Notes: a model not told the origin generated them from the letters alone. A stretch of DNA of 64,000 bases from Devosia sp. Root413D1 (GCF_001425235.1 NZ_LMEA01000001.1:248001-312000); one strand, 5' to 3'; shown: positions 8,459 through 17,301, counted from the first letter of the stretch. Program-made: numbers and translations.

Positions 8459-9225
8459 GCAAGCGCAAGGAGCTGCTTCTACCGGTCCTCATCGGATGCT
8501 TCCTCGCCTGGCTTGGCTATGCCTCTGCAGCCGAGCGACAGCAGTTCGTCATTCACGCATCAGGCGAGGACATCCTGGTCGAGACCTTCCTGAGCAGGTC
8601 CGGCGAGTCGCCTCCGGCAGTCATCGTCCTGAGCGGCAGCAGGGGATTTGCGGCGACGGCCTACGATGAGATCGGAGCGAGCTTTGCCGCGGCGGGCCTC
8701 GACACCTTCCTGGTTCACGTCCTCTCCCCGGCTGACCTGAACGCCATCGCCGGCGCCGGAAGCGCCGAGGCTCGCATCCGCTACCACGAACGCCGCCTGA
8801 CCCAGTGGACGGCGAGCGTTCTGACTGTCGCTGCCCACCTCAACGCCAAGCCCGGCTACAGCGGCCGGATCGGTATCATGGGGATCTCTCTCGGTGCCCA
8901 GATCGCCTCGGCCGCCACTGCGAACCGGCAGGACGTGGCCGCGCTGGTGCTCGTCGATGGCGGGCTCCCCAACGGCTACGAGGAACCGCTCGCTTCGCTG
9001 CCACCGCTACGCCTGATCTGGGGCGGCGCGGATCGAACCTTTCCTCCGGCCATCGCGCAGGCGCTGCAGAAGACGGTACAAGGCCTGGGCGGATCGGCCG
9101 AGCTTGATATCTACCCGGGCGGCGCGCACGACTTCTTCCTGAAGCCAGGATCGCAGCAAGCGACCGAAGCCCGTCGGAGCGCCGCCGATTTCCTTACCGG
9201 GCAGTTGCAGTCAACTCACCCCTGA
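8455..9225 (+). CDS. secreted alpha/beta hydrolase, dienelactone-hydrolase-like
   Basis: The 256-residue product begins with a signal peptide (about residues 1-26, LLLPVLIGCFLAWLGYASA). An alpha/beta-hydrolase triad is visible: Ser145 in GISLG, Asp193 in GGADRTFPP and His225 in GGAHDFF. The layout matches dienelactone-hydrolase-type esterases. The GTG start at 8455 overlaps the preceding stop, implying translational coupling with the HUMPS-type gene. The substrate is unknown. Confidence 0.82.
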   Translation: MSKRKELLLPVLIGCFLAWLGYASAAERQQFVIHASGEDILVETFLSRSGESPPAVIVLSGSRGFAATAYDEIGASFAAAGLDTFLVHVLSPADLNAIAGAGSAEARIRYHERRLTQWTASVLTVAAHLNAKPGYSGRIGIMGISLGAQIASAATANRQDVAALVLVDGGLPNGYEEPLASLPPLRLIWGGADRTFPPAIAQALQKTVQGLGGSAELDIYPGGAHDFFLKPGSQQATEARRSAADFLTGQLQSTHP

Positions 9226-9248
9226 TCCGCCCGACTCGGAGCCACCTC

Positions 9249-9455
9249 TTGTCCAAACGCCTGTCGAAAACCCTCGCCGCTGAGATCGCCACGCGCACCC
9301 TCGAAGTCATCAACCCCGCCAACCGCGCCGTGGCGCTGGCCGCGACGCTCCGCCGCCACGGCTTCGACCCGGCTGCCGCCGAACTGCCCGCGGCGCCGGC
9401 CGATCGGGCCGATCTGGTGGCGTGGCTGCTCGCTACCTACGCGCCGCGGGAGTAA
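9249..9455 (+). CDS. small conserved-looking hypothetical protein
   Basis: A TTG start at 9249, preceded by GGAG eight bases upstream, gives 68 residues. The sequence is amphipathic and Ala/Leu/Arg-rich (LSKTLAAEIATRTLEVI at 5-21), with no signal peptide, membrane segment or recognisable domain. It lies in the same direction as its neighbours, between the hydrolase and the cupin gene. I do not recognise it; codon use resembles the neighbours. Confidence 0.45.
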   Translation: MSKRLSKTLAAEIATRTLEVINPANRAVALAATLRRHGFDPAAAELPAAPADRADLVAWLLATYAPRE

Positions 9456-9498
9456 GCTGCCGGGGTCCGGCCGCTGGGCCGTTGCGAGGAGGATCGCC

Positions 9499-9903
9499 AT
9501 GCAGACCCGGCCGTTTCCGCCCGTTCCGCATGGCCGCTCTCCCGCCGGCGCCGAGGTCCGCCTGCTGGTCGACGGGATGACGGGCGGCATGATCCATTCC
9601 ACCGTTCCGCCCGGTCAGGTGAACCGGGCGACCATCCACGCCACGGTGAGCGAGTTCTGGTTCGTGCTCTCGGGCGAGGGACAGATCTGGCGCCGCGACG
9701 ACACCGGCGAGCAAACCACCGCGCTGACGCGCGGCGTCTCCATCGACATCCCGGTCGGCACCGCCTTCCAGTATCGCTGCAATGGCGCCGCGCCGCTCGA
9801 GTTCATCTGCATCTCCATGCCGCCCTGGCCCGGCAGCCACGAGGCGACGATCATTGCCGGCCCCTGGGAGCCCAACGCCCCCGAGGGTTGGCCGCCGGCG
9901 TAG
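9499..9903 (+). CDS. cupin-domain protein
   Basis: The 134-residue protein is a single small beta-barrel of the cupin type. The segment VSEFWFVLSGEGQIWRRDD (50-68) is cupin motif 1, and VSIDIPVGTAFQYR leads into motif 2. The metal-binding histidines of classical cupins are only partly kept (His48, with Glu52), so metal binding is uncertain. An AGGAGG ribosome binding site precedes the ATG by six bases. Role unknown; a sugar-binding or small-molecule isomerase function would suit the neighbourhood. Confidence 0.75.
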   Translation: MQTRPFPPVPHGRSPAGAEVRLLVDGMTGGMIHSTVPPGQVNRATIHATVSEFWFVLSGEGQIWRRDDTGEQTTALTRGVSIDIPVGTAFQYRCNGAAPLEFICISMPPWPGSHEATIIAGPWEPNAPEGWPPA

Positions 9904-9941
9904 CGAGGCTGGAGGCAGGATGTCGCGTCGGGTTTGCGCCC

Positions 9942-10694
9942 CTACATGGTGATGCCGCCATCCACCACGAAGTTCGACCCGGTCGCATAGGCGCTCTCGT
10001 CGCTCGCGAGATAGACCAGGAGGTGCGCCATTTCTTCGGGCTGCGCCATGCGGCCCATCGGCTGGCGGGCGACGAAGGTCTTCCACACCTCGTCGTGGTC
10101 GCCCAGCGCGTGCGCCCGTTCGTGCAATGACGGCGAGTCGACGCTGCCGGGGCAGATGGTGTTGGCCCGGATGCCGTTCTTCATGTAGTCGAACGCCACC
10201 GACTTGGTGAAGCCGATCACCGCCGCCTTCGACGACATGTAGCCGACACGGTTCGGCACGCCCTTCATCGACGAAGCGACCGACGCCACGTTGATGATAT
10301 TGGCGCCGCCCTGCGCAATGAAGGCCGGCAGGAAGGCCTGCGTCAGCACGAACATCGGCGTCACGTTGATATCGAAGCTGAGCTGCCATTCTTCGAGCGT
10401 GGTGGTGCCCAGCATGCCCTGATGCACCCAGCCGGCGCCATTGTAGAGCACGTTCACCCCATGATGCCGCGCCGCCGCCTCGCGCAGCGCCAGATGGTCG
10501 GTGACATCGAGCGCATAGGTCTCGTGCCCGGGCGAGATCGCCCTGAGCTCCTCGCCCTTGCGCGCAATCCCCTGGGCATCGCGGTCGGTGGCGATCACCC
10601 GTGCTCCCTCGCGTGCGAATGCCGTGGCTGCCGCCCCGCCGATCCCCGCCGCTGCCGCGGTCATGAAGATGGTTTTCCCCTCGAGCCGTCCCAT
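9942..10694 (-). CDS. SDR oxidoreductase, DHRS6 / 2-keto-3-deoxy-L-fuconate dehydrogenase-like
   Basis: The 250-residue classical short-chain dehydrogenase starts at ATG 10694 (MGRLEGKTIF). The cofactor motif is TAAAAGIG (12-19), with Asp37 at the end of strand 2 favouring NAD. The catalytic site is Ser138 with Tyr152-x3-Lys156. The N-terminus, the VASS-KGVPNRVGY block and the CPGSVDSPSLHER segment are strikingly close to human DHRS6 (BDH2). In bacteria this subfamily includes 2-keto-3-deoxy-L-fuconate dehydrogenase. That role would fit the nearby dehydratase and divergent kinase operon, but the substrate is inferred. Confidence 0.82.
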   Translation of the reverse strand: MGRLEGKTIFMTAAAAGIGGAAATAFAREGARVIATDRDAQGIARKGEELRAISPGHETYALDVTDHLALREAAARHHGVNVLYNGAGWVHQGMLGTTTLEEWQLSFDINVTPMFVLTQAFLPAFIAQGGANIINVASVASSMKGVPNRVGYMSSKAAVIGFTKSVAFDYMKNGIRANTICPGSVDSPSLHERAHALGDHDEVWKTFVARQPMGRMAQPEEMAHLLVYLASDESAYATGSNFVVDGGITM

Positions 10695-10766
10695 TTTCTC
10701 CCTTTCCGTCCAGTTCGGTGTTTGACCAAAGGCCAACCCTCTGGTCGTTGTCCCATTTCGCCTGTG

Positions 10767-10779
10767 TGGTACCATACCA
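10767..10779. promoter_or_regulatory. candidate operator TGGTACCATACCA
   Basis: TGGTA-CCA-TACCA is a perfect inverted repeat of five bases around a three-base centre, lying in the 108-base gap between the divergent SDR and kinase genes. TGGT-N-ACCA palindromes are typical of FadR-type GntR regulators of sugar-acid and hydroxy-acid catabolism. No GntR gene is in the window; the nearby LacI protein would be expected to use a different site. Confidence 0.5.
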
Positions 10780-10802
10780 GCCTTGCAAGGGGGACCAGCA
10801 CT

Positions 10803-11813
10803 ATGGATGAATTGACCTGGGAAGCGCTGCTTCCCCCGATCTTTGCGACTGCCGGCATCGACGCCGGTGGAGCGCTGGAAATCGCCCCGCTCACTGGCGG
10901 CGTTTCATCCGATATTGTGCGCATCCGCCTGCCCGATGGCCGCCAATACTGCGCCAAGCGCGCCCTCGGTAAGCTCAAGGTCGCCACCGACTGGCAGGCG
11001 CCGCTCGAGCGCAACCAGTATGAGGTGGCCTGGCTGCGCCGCGCCAACGCCATCGTCCCCGGCGCCGCGCCCGAAGTGATCGGCGAGGACCGCGCGCACG
11101 GCATCGCGCTGCTCGAATACCTGCCGGCCGAAGACTATTTGCTGTGGAAGGCCGAGCTGCTGGCCGGCCGCGCCGATCCGTCGGTTGCCACCGCCGTCGC
11201 CGAGGCGCTCGGGCGCATCCACGCCGCGACGCTCAACGATCCCTCGGCCGCCGCCGAGTTCCCCACCGACCACCTGATCGATGCCCTGCGGCTCGACCCC
11301 TATCTGCGCTTCACCGCCGGACGCCACCCGGAGCTTGCCGATCGGATCCTCGCCGTGCTGACGACCACCGCGAACACCAAACTGGCGCTGGTGCACGGCG
11401 ATGTCAGCCCCAAGAACATCCTCATTGCGAAGCGCGACGGCCACCCGGTGCTGCTCGATGCCGAGTGCGCCTGGTACGGCGATCCGGCCTTCGACGCTGC
11501 CTTCTGCCTCAACCACCTGGTGCTGAAGTCCATCCACCTGCCGGCACTGCGCGATGCCCTGCTGGCTCAGGCGTCTGCCTTCGCCGCCACCTGGCTCGGA
11601 CATTTCCCCGCGCAACTGCGTGCCAGCACCGAGGCACGCGCCGCCGCCCTCCTGCCCTGCCTGATGCTGGCGCGGGTCGATGGCAAATCGCCGGTCGAGT
11701 ACCTCAGCGAGGCCAGTCGCCAGCTGGTGCGCGATCGGGCCATTCCACATATCCAACACCCGCCAGTAGCCATCGCCGAGCTGCTCGACAGCCTTAGTTC
11801 ACCTCAGGATTGA
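10803..11813 (+). CDS. APH-family phosphotransferase (small-molecule kinase)
   Basis: The 336-residue product has the aminoglycoside-phosphotransferase/choline-kinase fold. The catalytic loop is HGDVSPKN (198-205; Asp200 and Asn205), and LLDAECA (Asp219) provides the Mg-binding residue of the DxE type. Start ATG 10803 follows AAGGGGGA by a good distance. It sits nine bases upstream of the enolase-like gene and is probably cotranscribed with it. The family phosphorylates many small alcohols; here a sugar acid or polyol is a reasonable guess from context only. It is unlikely to be an antibiotic-resistance gene. Confidence 0.8.
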   Translation: MDELTWEALLPPIFATAGIDAGGALEIAPLTGGVSSDIVRIRLPDGRQYCAKRALGKLKVATDWQAPLERNQYEVAWLRRANAIVPGAAPEVIGEDRAHGIALLEYLPAEDYLLWKAELLAGRADPSVATAVAEALGRIHAATLNDPSAAAEFPTDHLIDALRLDPYLRFTAGRHPELADRILAVLTTTANTKLALVHGDVSPKNILIAKRDGHPVLLDAECAWYGDPAFDAAFCLNHLVLKSIHLPALRDALLAQASAFAATWLGHFPAQLRASTEARAAALLPCLMLARVDGKSPVEYLSEASRQLVRDRAIPHIQHPPVAIAELLDSLSSPQD

Positions 11814-11822
11814 TAACGCGTT

Positions 11823-13109
11823 ATGTCAGCCATCAAGACCATTCTCGGCCGCCAGGTGTGGGACTCGCGCGGCCGCCCCACCGTCGAAGTCGAGGTCACG
11901 CTGGAGAGCGGCGCCAGCGGTCGCGCCATCGCCCCGTCCGGCGCCTCCACCGGCAGCCGCGAGGCGCTCGATAAGCGCGATGGCGGCAAGCGGCTGGGGG
12001 GTTTCGGCGTCAACGCCGCGCTGGCCGCGGTGAACGGCGAAATCCAGAACCGGCTCGTTGGCCTCGATGCCCTCGACCAGGTCGCCGCCGATCGCGCCAT
12101 GATCGAACTCGACGGCACCCCGCAGAAGACCCGGCTGGGCGGCAACGCCATCGTCGCCACGTCCTCCGCCATCGCCTGGGCGGCTGCGACAGAGCAGCGG
12201 ATCCCGCTCTGGCAACATTTGCGGCGCCTCAGCAACCTCGATCCCGAGGCCCAGCACATCCCCGCCCCGATGATCCAGATTTTCGGCGGCGGCCGCCATG
12301 CCGGCAATCGCATCGACATCCAGGATTTTCTCATTCTCGCCGTCGGCGCCCAGAGCTTCGCCGAGGCCACCGAGCAGATCGCCGAAGTCTACATGGCCGC
12401 CAGCAAGGCCATGGTCCAAAAGGGCAAGCTCAACGGCGTCGCCGACGAGGGCGGCGTCTGGCCCGATTTCACCGCCAATGAGGACGGGCTCGAACTGCTC
12501 ACCCGCGCCATCGAGGCGGCCGGGCTTCGCCCCGGCGCCGATATCGGTATCGCGCTCGACGTCGCGGCCACCTCGTTCTACGCCGATGGCGCCTATCGCC
12601 TGGCGCTCGAAGGCAGGGCGCTCTCGACGCTCGAGATGATCGAGCAGCTGCAATCCTGGGTCAGCGCCTACCCGATCGTCTCGCTCGAGGACCCCCTTGC
12701 GGAGGACGATGACGAAGGCTTTGCCGAGATCACTCGGCGGCTCGGCAAGTCCATTCAGATCGTTGGTGACGATTATCTGACCAGCTCAGAGTCCCGTGTT
12801 GCCCTCGCCGCAGCACAGGGATGCTGCAATTCGGTGTTGCTCAAATCGAACCAGTGCGGCACCCTGACCGAACTGATTGCAGCAAGCACGCGCGCCCGCG
12901 CCGTCGGCTGGAATACCATCCAGTCCGGCCGCTCCGGCGAAAGTGAAGATGTGACGCTCAGTCATCTGGCGGTCGGCTTGATGTCAGACCAGATCAAAGT
13001 CGGCTCGATGACGCGCTCAGAACGGACTGCGAAGTGGAATGAAGTGATCCGCATAGAGGGTTACTACGTAGCGCCGCGCTACTGGCGTTTTACCATTCCG
13101 CGGCTGTAG
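11823..13109 (+). CDS. divergent enolase-family protein
   Basis: At 428 residues it spans a full enolase. The APSGAST loop (37-43), Glu209, metal ligands Asp246, Glu289 and Asp316, catalytic Lys341, Arg370-Ser371 and Lys392 are all present at nearly the same numbers as in E. coli enolase. Two changes stand out. The active-site His before Arg370 (E. coli His369) is Gly369, and the GGEHADN loop is GGRHAGN, keeping His159. This is probably not the housekeeping enolase; the altered phosphate end suggests a different substrate or reduced activity. It follows the kinase by nine bases, so it may dehydrate the kinase product. Confidence 0.82.
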   Translation: MSAIKTILGRQVWDSRGRPTVEVEVTLESGASGRAIAPSGASTGSREALDKRDGGKRLGGFGVNAALAAVNGEIQNRLVGLDALDQVAADRAMIELDGTPQKTRLGGNAIVATSSAIAWAAATEQRIPLWQHLRRLSNLDPEAQHIPAPMIQIFGGGRHAGNRIDIQDFLILAVGAQSFAEATEQIAEVYMAASKAMVQKGKLNGVADEGGVWPDFTANEDGLELLTRAIEAAGLRPGADIGIALDVAATSFYADGAYRLALEGRALSTLEMIEQLQSWVSAYPIVSLEDPLAEDDDEGFAEITRRLGKSIQIVGDDYLTSSESRVALAAAQGCCNSVLLKSNQCGTLTELIAASTRARAVGWNTIQSGRSGESEDVTLSHLAVGLMSDQIKVGSMTRSERTAKWNEVIRIEGYYVAPRYWRFTIPRL

Positions 13110-13139
13110 TCGAATGAAGGGCAGTTTGGGGGATTCAGT

Positions 13140-14165
13140 TTGGGGGACGCAGACAGACGCAGTGGCGCGGGCCGGCCGGTTCGCGTTGAAGATGTAGCAC
13201 GCGTCGCCGGTGTCTCGCCGATTACCGTCTCGCGCGCCCTGTCCTACCCCGACAAGGTCAAGGATGAGACCCGGGCCCGCATTCTCGAGGCCGTCGCCCA
13301 GACCGGCTACGTCGTCAACCGCTTCGCCTCCTCGCTGCGTTCCGGCCGCTCCAACGTTATCACCGTCTTCGTCTCGAGCCTGCTCAATCCGCACTTTGCC
13401 ACCTCGGTGCAGGGCATCGTCGATTCGGTCGAGGGCAGCGGTTACCATCTGATGTTCGCCCAGACCGGCTATTCCGAGATGCTGGAGATCGACGTCGTCG
13501 AATCAGTGCTGCCGTTCCGTCCCGCCGGCGTCGTCTTCACCGGCGTGGTTCGCGCTGACAAGACCCGCCAGGCGCTGCAGAAGCTCGGCATCCCGGTGAT
13601 GGAAATGTGGGGCAACCGCCCCGATCCGATCGACATGCTGGTCGGCTCGTCGAGCTACGATGCCGGCCGCCTGATGGGCGAGCATTTCGGCGAACGGGGC
13701 TTCCGCAAAATCGCCTATAGCGGCCACACCATCGAGCGCACCGCGCAGCGCATCGAGGGCTTCCGCCACGGCCTCGCCAAGCACCGCCTGACGCTGGAGC
13801 TGATCCACCCGATGGATGGCACCCGCACCTTCGCCGACGGCATGCATGCCTTCGACGCTATTCTCGAGCAACTGCCCGGCTGCGACGCCATTTTCTTCGG
13901 TACCGACGTGCTCGCCGCCGGCGCCATGACCCGGGCGCTCGACCGCGGCATCGCGGTGCCCGGCCAGGTCGCCATCGCCGGCTATGGCGACCTCGAGTTC
14001 ACCCAGCACGTCCGCCCCTCGCTCACCTCGCTGCAGGTTTCGAGCTACGAGATGGGCCGCGAGGCCGGCCGCATGCTGATCAAGCGGCTCAGTGGCGAAG
14101 CCATCGCCAATCCCATCGTACTGCAGCCGATCAGCCTCGAAGCCCGCTCCAGCACTCTGGGTTGA
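13140..14165 (+). CDS. LacI-family transcriptional regulator
   Basis: The frame from a TTG at 13140 codes 341 residues: a LacI helix-turn-helix (residues about 15-40, VEDVARVAGVSPITVSRALS) and a periplasmic-binding-like effector domain with GAMTRALDRGIAVPGQVAIAG in the usual place. It resembles GntR/gluconate-type LacI regulators. GGGGGA lies seven bases before the TTG; no in-frame ATG is available nearby. It lies between the kinase-enolase pair and the dehydratase gene and so probably controls one or both. The effector is not evident. Confidence 0.87.
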   Translation: MGDADRRSGAGRPVRVEDVARVAGVSPITVSRALSYPDKVKDETRARILEAVAQTGYVVNRFASSLRSGRSNVITVFVSSLLNPHFATSVQGIVDSVEGSGYHLMFAQTGYSEMLEIDVVESVLPFRPAGVVFTGVVRADKTRQALQKLGIPVMEMWGNRPDPIDMLVGSSSYDAGRLMGEHFGERGFRKIAYSGHTIERTAQRIEGFRHGLAKHRLTLELIHPMDGTRTFADGMHAFDAILEQLPGCDAIFFGTDVLAAGAMTRALDRGIAVPGQVAIAGYGDLEFTQHVRPSLTSLQVSSYEMGREAGRMLIKRLSGEAIANPIVLQPISLEARSSTLG

Positions 14166-14223
14166 GGCCCCCGGGCCGCTGGTTGGATATCGTGGCAACG
14201 CCGCTGACAGGCCGGTGCAGGAA

Positions 14224-14334
14224 GATACCCCTCCCCTGTCCCCTCCCCGCAAGGGGGAGGGAGACGCTCTCACCAGCGCCAGCGTTTTGGTCTCCTCCCC
14301 CCTTGCGGGGGAGGGACAGGGTGGGGGGTACTCT
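14224..14334. repeat. nested palindromic element, CTCCCC family
   Basis: Within the 358-base gap 14166-14523, two arms (about 14227-14264 and 14290-14330) form an inverted pair, each arm carrying its own hairpin (CCTCCCCGCAAGGGGGAGGG). The centre, with CCAGCGTTTTGGTCTCC, recurs in inverted orientation at 62305-62418. The rest of the gap holds the dehydratase leader, with no clear operator. Confidence 0.75.
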
Positions 14335-14523
14335 TCCCACACCGGCGGCGGAGGCCACAGTGACTCCGTCGGTGACCTACCCATCCCGCCCATTGCAACC
14401 CGACATCCCGATCTCTATCATCGCCTCCGGTACGATCCTCCCTCAATCGAAGGAATGCCTGCCCAGTCCGTCGGGATTGGGCTATGGATCGTCGGGACAG
14501 CCTGTTGATTTGAGGAGATCACT

Positions 14524-16335
14524 ATGAGTTCGGGTAAAGGCGAGACCGCGCAGGGCAAGAAGCTCCGGTCGCGCGCCTGGTTCGATAATCCGGAAAACCC
14601 GGACATGACTGCGCTCTACCTCGAGCGCTATTTGAACTACGGCATTTCGCGTGAAGAGCTGCAATCCGGTAAGCCGATCATCGGCATCGCTCAGACCGGC
14701 TCCGACATCTCGCCCTGTAACCGCCACCACCTCGAGCTGGCCAAGCGCGTGCGCGACGGCATCCGCGATGCCGGCGGCATCGCCATGGAGTTCCCGGTCC
14801 ACCCGATCCAGGAAACCGGCAAGCGTCCGACTGCCGGCCTCGACCGCAACCTCGCCTATCTCAGCCTTGTCGAAGTGCTGTACGGCTACCCGCTCGATGG
14901 CGTGGTGCTGACCATCGGCTGCGACAAGACCACCCCGGCCATGCTGATGGGCGCCGCCACCGTCAATATCCCGGCGATCGCCCTGTCGGTCGGCCCGATG
15001 CTCAACGGCTGGTTCCGCGGCGAGCGCACCGGTTCGGGCACCATCGTGTGGAAGGCGCGCCAGATGATGGCCGCCGGCGAAATCGGCTACGAGCAGTTCA
15101 TCGAGCTGGTGGCGTCCTCCGCCCCCTCGACCGGTTACTGCAACACCATGGGCACCGCCTCGACCATGAACTCGCTGGCCGAGTCGCTCGGCATGCAACT
15201 GCCCGGTTCGGCCGCCATCCCGGCGCCCTATCGCGATCGGCAGGAAATGGCCTGGCGCACCGGCATGCGCATCGTCGAGATGGTGCATGAGGACCTGAAG
15301 CCCTCCGACATCCTGACCAAGGACAATTTCATCAACACCATCGTCGTGAACTCGGCGATCGGCGGCTCGACCAACGCCCCCATCCACATCAACGCCATCG
15401 CCCGCCACATCGGCGTCGAGCTGAACATCGACGATTGGCAGACGCACGGCCACAAGGTGCCGCTGCTGGTCAACATGCAGCCGGCCGGCGAATACCTGGG
15501 TGAGGATTATTACCATGCCGGCGGCGTGCCGGCGGTGGTCAACGAGCTGATGAAGCAGGGCCTCATCCGCGAGAATGCCCCGACCGTCAACGGCAAGACC
15601 ATCGGCGAGAACTGCCGCACCACCACCATCCAGGACGACAAGGTGATCCGGCCGTTCACCAACCCGATGAAGGCCGAAGCCGGCTTCCTGGTGCTGCGCG
15701 GCAACCTGTTCGACAACGCCATCATGAAGACCTCGGTGATCTCCGAGGAGTTCCGCCTGCGCTACCTGAACAACCCCAACGACCTGGGCGCCTTCGAGGG
15801 CAAGGCCGTGGTGTTCGACGGCCCGGAGGATTACCACCACCGCATCGACGACCCGTCGCTCAATATCGACGAGCACACGCTGCTGTTCATGCGCGGCGCC
15901 GGCCCGATCGGCTATCCGGGTGCGGCGGAAGTGGTGAACATGCGGCCGCCTGATTACCTGATCAAGAAGGGCATCACCTCGCTCGCCTGCATCGGCGATG
16001 GCCGCCAGTCCGGCACATCCGGCTCGCCGTCCATCCTCAATGCCTCGCCGGAAGCGGCGGCGGGCGGCAACCTCGCCATCCTGAAGACCGGCGACCGCGT
16101 CCGCATCGACCTCAACAAGGGCGAGGCCGACATTCTCATCTCCGCCGAGGAGATCGAGCAGCGTCGCGCCGAACTGCATGCCGCCGGCGGCTACAAGTAT
16201 CCGGCGCATCAGACGCCATGGCAGGAAATCCAGCGCGGTATCGTCGACCAGCTCGGCGCCGGCGGCGTGTTGAAGAACGCCGTCAACTACCAGCGCCTGG
16301 CACAGACAGCCGGTCTGCCACGCGACAACCATTGA
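14524..16335 (+). CDS. IlvD/Edd-family sugar-acid dehydratase, D-xylonate dehydratase-like
   Basis: The 603-residue protein is closest in my recollection to Caulobacter D-xylonate dehydratase (XylD), with near-identical stretches such as [20 protein letters not shown] (48-67). The three [2Fe-2S] cysteines are present: Cys65, Cys133 (GCDKTTP) and Cys206 (YCNTMGT), with Lys135 as the expected carbamylated Mg ligand. The reaction removes water from a C5/C6 aldonate to give a 2-keto-3-deoxy acid. Other aldonates (L-arabonate, L-fuconate, gluconate) are possible substrates. No 2-keto-3-deoxyxylonate dehydratase or aldolase is adjacent. TTTGAGGAGATC precedes the ATG. Confidence 0.88.
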   Translation: MSSGKGETAQGKKLRSRAWFDNPENPDMTALYLERYLNYGISREELQSGKPIIGIAQTGSDISPCNRHHLELAKRVRDGIRDAGGIAMEFPVHPIQETGKRPTAGLDRNLAYLSLVEVLYGYPLDGVVLTIGCDKTTPAMLMGAATVNIPAIALSVGPMLNGWFRGERTGSGTIVWKARQMMAAGEIGYEQFIELVASSAPSTGYCNTMGTASTMNSLAESLGMQLPGSAAIPAPYRDRQEMAWRTGMRIVEMVHEDLKPSDILTKDNFINTIVVNSAIGGSTNAPIHINAIARHIGVELNIDDWQTHGHKVPLLVNMQPAGEYLGEDYYHAGGVPAVVNELMKQGLIRENAPTVNGKTIGENCRTTTIQDDKVIRPFTNPMKAEAGFLVLRGNLFDNAIMKTSVISEEFRLRYLNNPNDLGAFEGKAVVFDGPEDYHHRIDDPSLNIDEHTLLFMRGAGPIGYPGAAEVVNMRPPDYLIKKGITSLACIGDGRQSGTSGSPSILNASPEAAAGGNLAILKTGDRVRIDLNKGEADILISAEEIEQRRAELHAAGGYKYPAHQTPWQEIQRGIVDQLGAGGVLKNAVNYQRLAQTAGLPRDNH

Positions 16336-16343
16336 TCAAATCC

Positions 16344-16378
16344 AAAGGGGCCGGTGTTCACTGGCCCCTTTCTTCTTG
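16344..16378 (+). terminator. rho-independent terminator after the dehydratase gene
   Basis: AAAGGGGCC (16344-16352) pairs perfectly with GGCCCCTTT (16363-16371) and is followed by the U-rich run TCTTCTT. It begins eight bases after the dehydratase stop. Confidence 0.85.
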
Positions 16379-16476
16379 CGCCGGTCGCGCCGATGGGCCA
16401 ACAAGCCGCCGCAATGTTTGACGAACAAGTTAGGCTCAGCGCACTATCGAGGGCGCTTAAGGCGGGTGAGGGCTCG

Positions 16477-16947
16477 ATGTCTGATATTCTGGACTATTGC
16501 AAAGGGCGGGAGGCGCAGACCTTCAAGCCCGGCCAGGTGCTGATCCGTGAGGGCGGCCAGGAAGGCCAGTTGTTCGTCCTGATCGACGGCCAGGTCGAAG
16601 TGCTCCGCAAGGACACCCAGGTCAGCTACATCGACGAGCCCGGCTCGATATTCGGCGAGATGGCGGTGCTGCTCGACATGCCCTCGAGCGCCACGGTCAA
16701 GGCGCTCTCGACGGTCAAGGCCTACGCCATCGCCGACGCCATCAGCTTTCTCGGCGGCAACCCGGAAATCGCGCTCTATGTCGCAACGCTGCTGGCGCGC
16801 CGGCTCTACTACACCACCTCTTACCTGGTCGACCTGCAGCAGCAATCCGAAGGCAAGCGCGAAGACCTCGACCTGGTCGACAAGATCCTCGCCCAGCTGA
16901 TCGAAAAGCCCGACGAAGCCAAGCACGCCAAGCGCACGCGGAAGTAG
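16477..16947 (+). CDS. cyclic-nucleotide-binding-domain protein without DNA-binding domain
   Basis: From ATG 16477, preceded by GGGTGAGGG, the 156-residue product is a single CAP-like cyclic-nucleotide-binding domain (about 10-125). The phosphate-binding region reads IFGEMAVLLDMPSSATVKAL, equivalent to the GE...RSA cassette of Crp but lacking the usual Arg. No helix-turn-helix follows; the protein ends in a charged helix and a Lys/Arg-rich tail. It may be a stand-alone sensor or regulatory subunit. An adenylate cyclase gene lies 1.7 kb downstream, but a link is only suggested by proximity. Confidence 0.8.
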   Translation: MSDILDYCKGREAQTFKPGQVLIREGGQEGQLFVLIDGQVEVLRKDTQVSYIDEPGSIFGEMAVLLDMPSSATVKALSTVKAYAIADAISFLGGNPEIALYVATLLARRLYYTTSYLVDLQQQSEGKREDLDLVDKILAQLIEKPDEAKHAKRTRK

Positions 16948-17030
16948 TTCAAGCCCTCGAGCGTGTGGCACCCTCACCGTGTGGCGGTGCAGTGGCAGCC
17001 GAGCCATCGTGCCCTCAAGGACCCCCTCTC

Positions 17031-17217
17031 TTGCAAAATCTAAGGCTTAGCCAAACGGCTAAACCTAAGATTTTGCTTTCTCCCCCGCCGAGGGGGAGAT
17101 GATCCGTGCCTTCCACTTGCGCCTGAGTTTCAGTCGGGACTCTCCCCCTTGGCGGGGGAGAAAGCGAAAACTTGGGCTTAGCGCAGCTAAGTCCTTAGTT
17201 TTCGCCAGAGAGGGGGT
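17031..17217. repeat. long nested palindromic element in the 16948-17301 gap
   Basis: The 354-base gap is mostly one element. GCAAAATCTAAGGCTTAG.. and its partner CTAAGCC..TTTTCGCC flank two CTCCCCC/GGGGGAG hairpins, so the whole region can fold as a large nested inverted repeat. Smaller mirrored pieces are AAATCTAAGGCTTAGCC and GGCTAAACCTAAGATTT. I see no gene in it. Confidence 0.65.
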
Positions 17218-17301
17218 CTTGGGAGCCACCGGCAAGGCGAGGATCAAGGTGGGCGAGCCCACGCTCCAGCGGCTAGTAAGCCAGCTGGCTCACGACAGCC
17301 C

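Noticed and set aside
10422-10802. Upstream extension of the kinase gene
   Set aside because: It overlaps the divergent SDR gene and the operator palindrome, while ATG 10803 has a good ribosome binding site and the family N-terminus.
14482-16332. 616-residue open frame antisense to the dehydratase gene
   Set aside because: The sense strand has three conserved Fe-S cysteines and full-length homology; the antisense product has no recognisable fold.
14524-16335. Complete Weimberg or Dahms xylose pathway
   Set aside because: The dehydratase is xylonate-type, but no 2-keto-3-deoxyxylonate dehydratase, aldolase or semialdehyde dehydrogenase is in the window.
17031-17217. CRISPR array or short tandem repeat locus
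   Set aside because: The repeats are inverted palindromes without regular spacers or cas genes.
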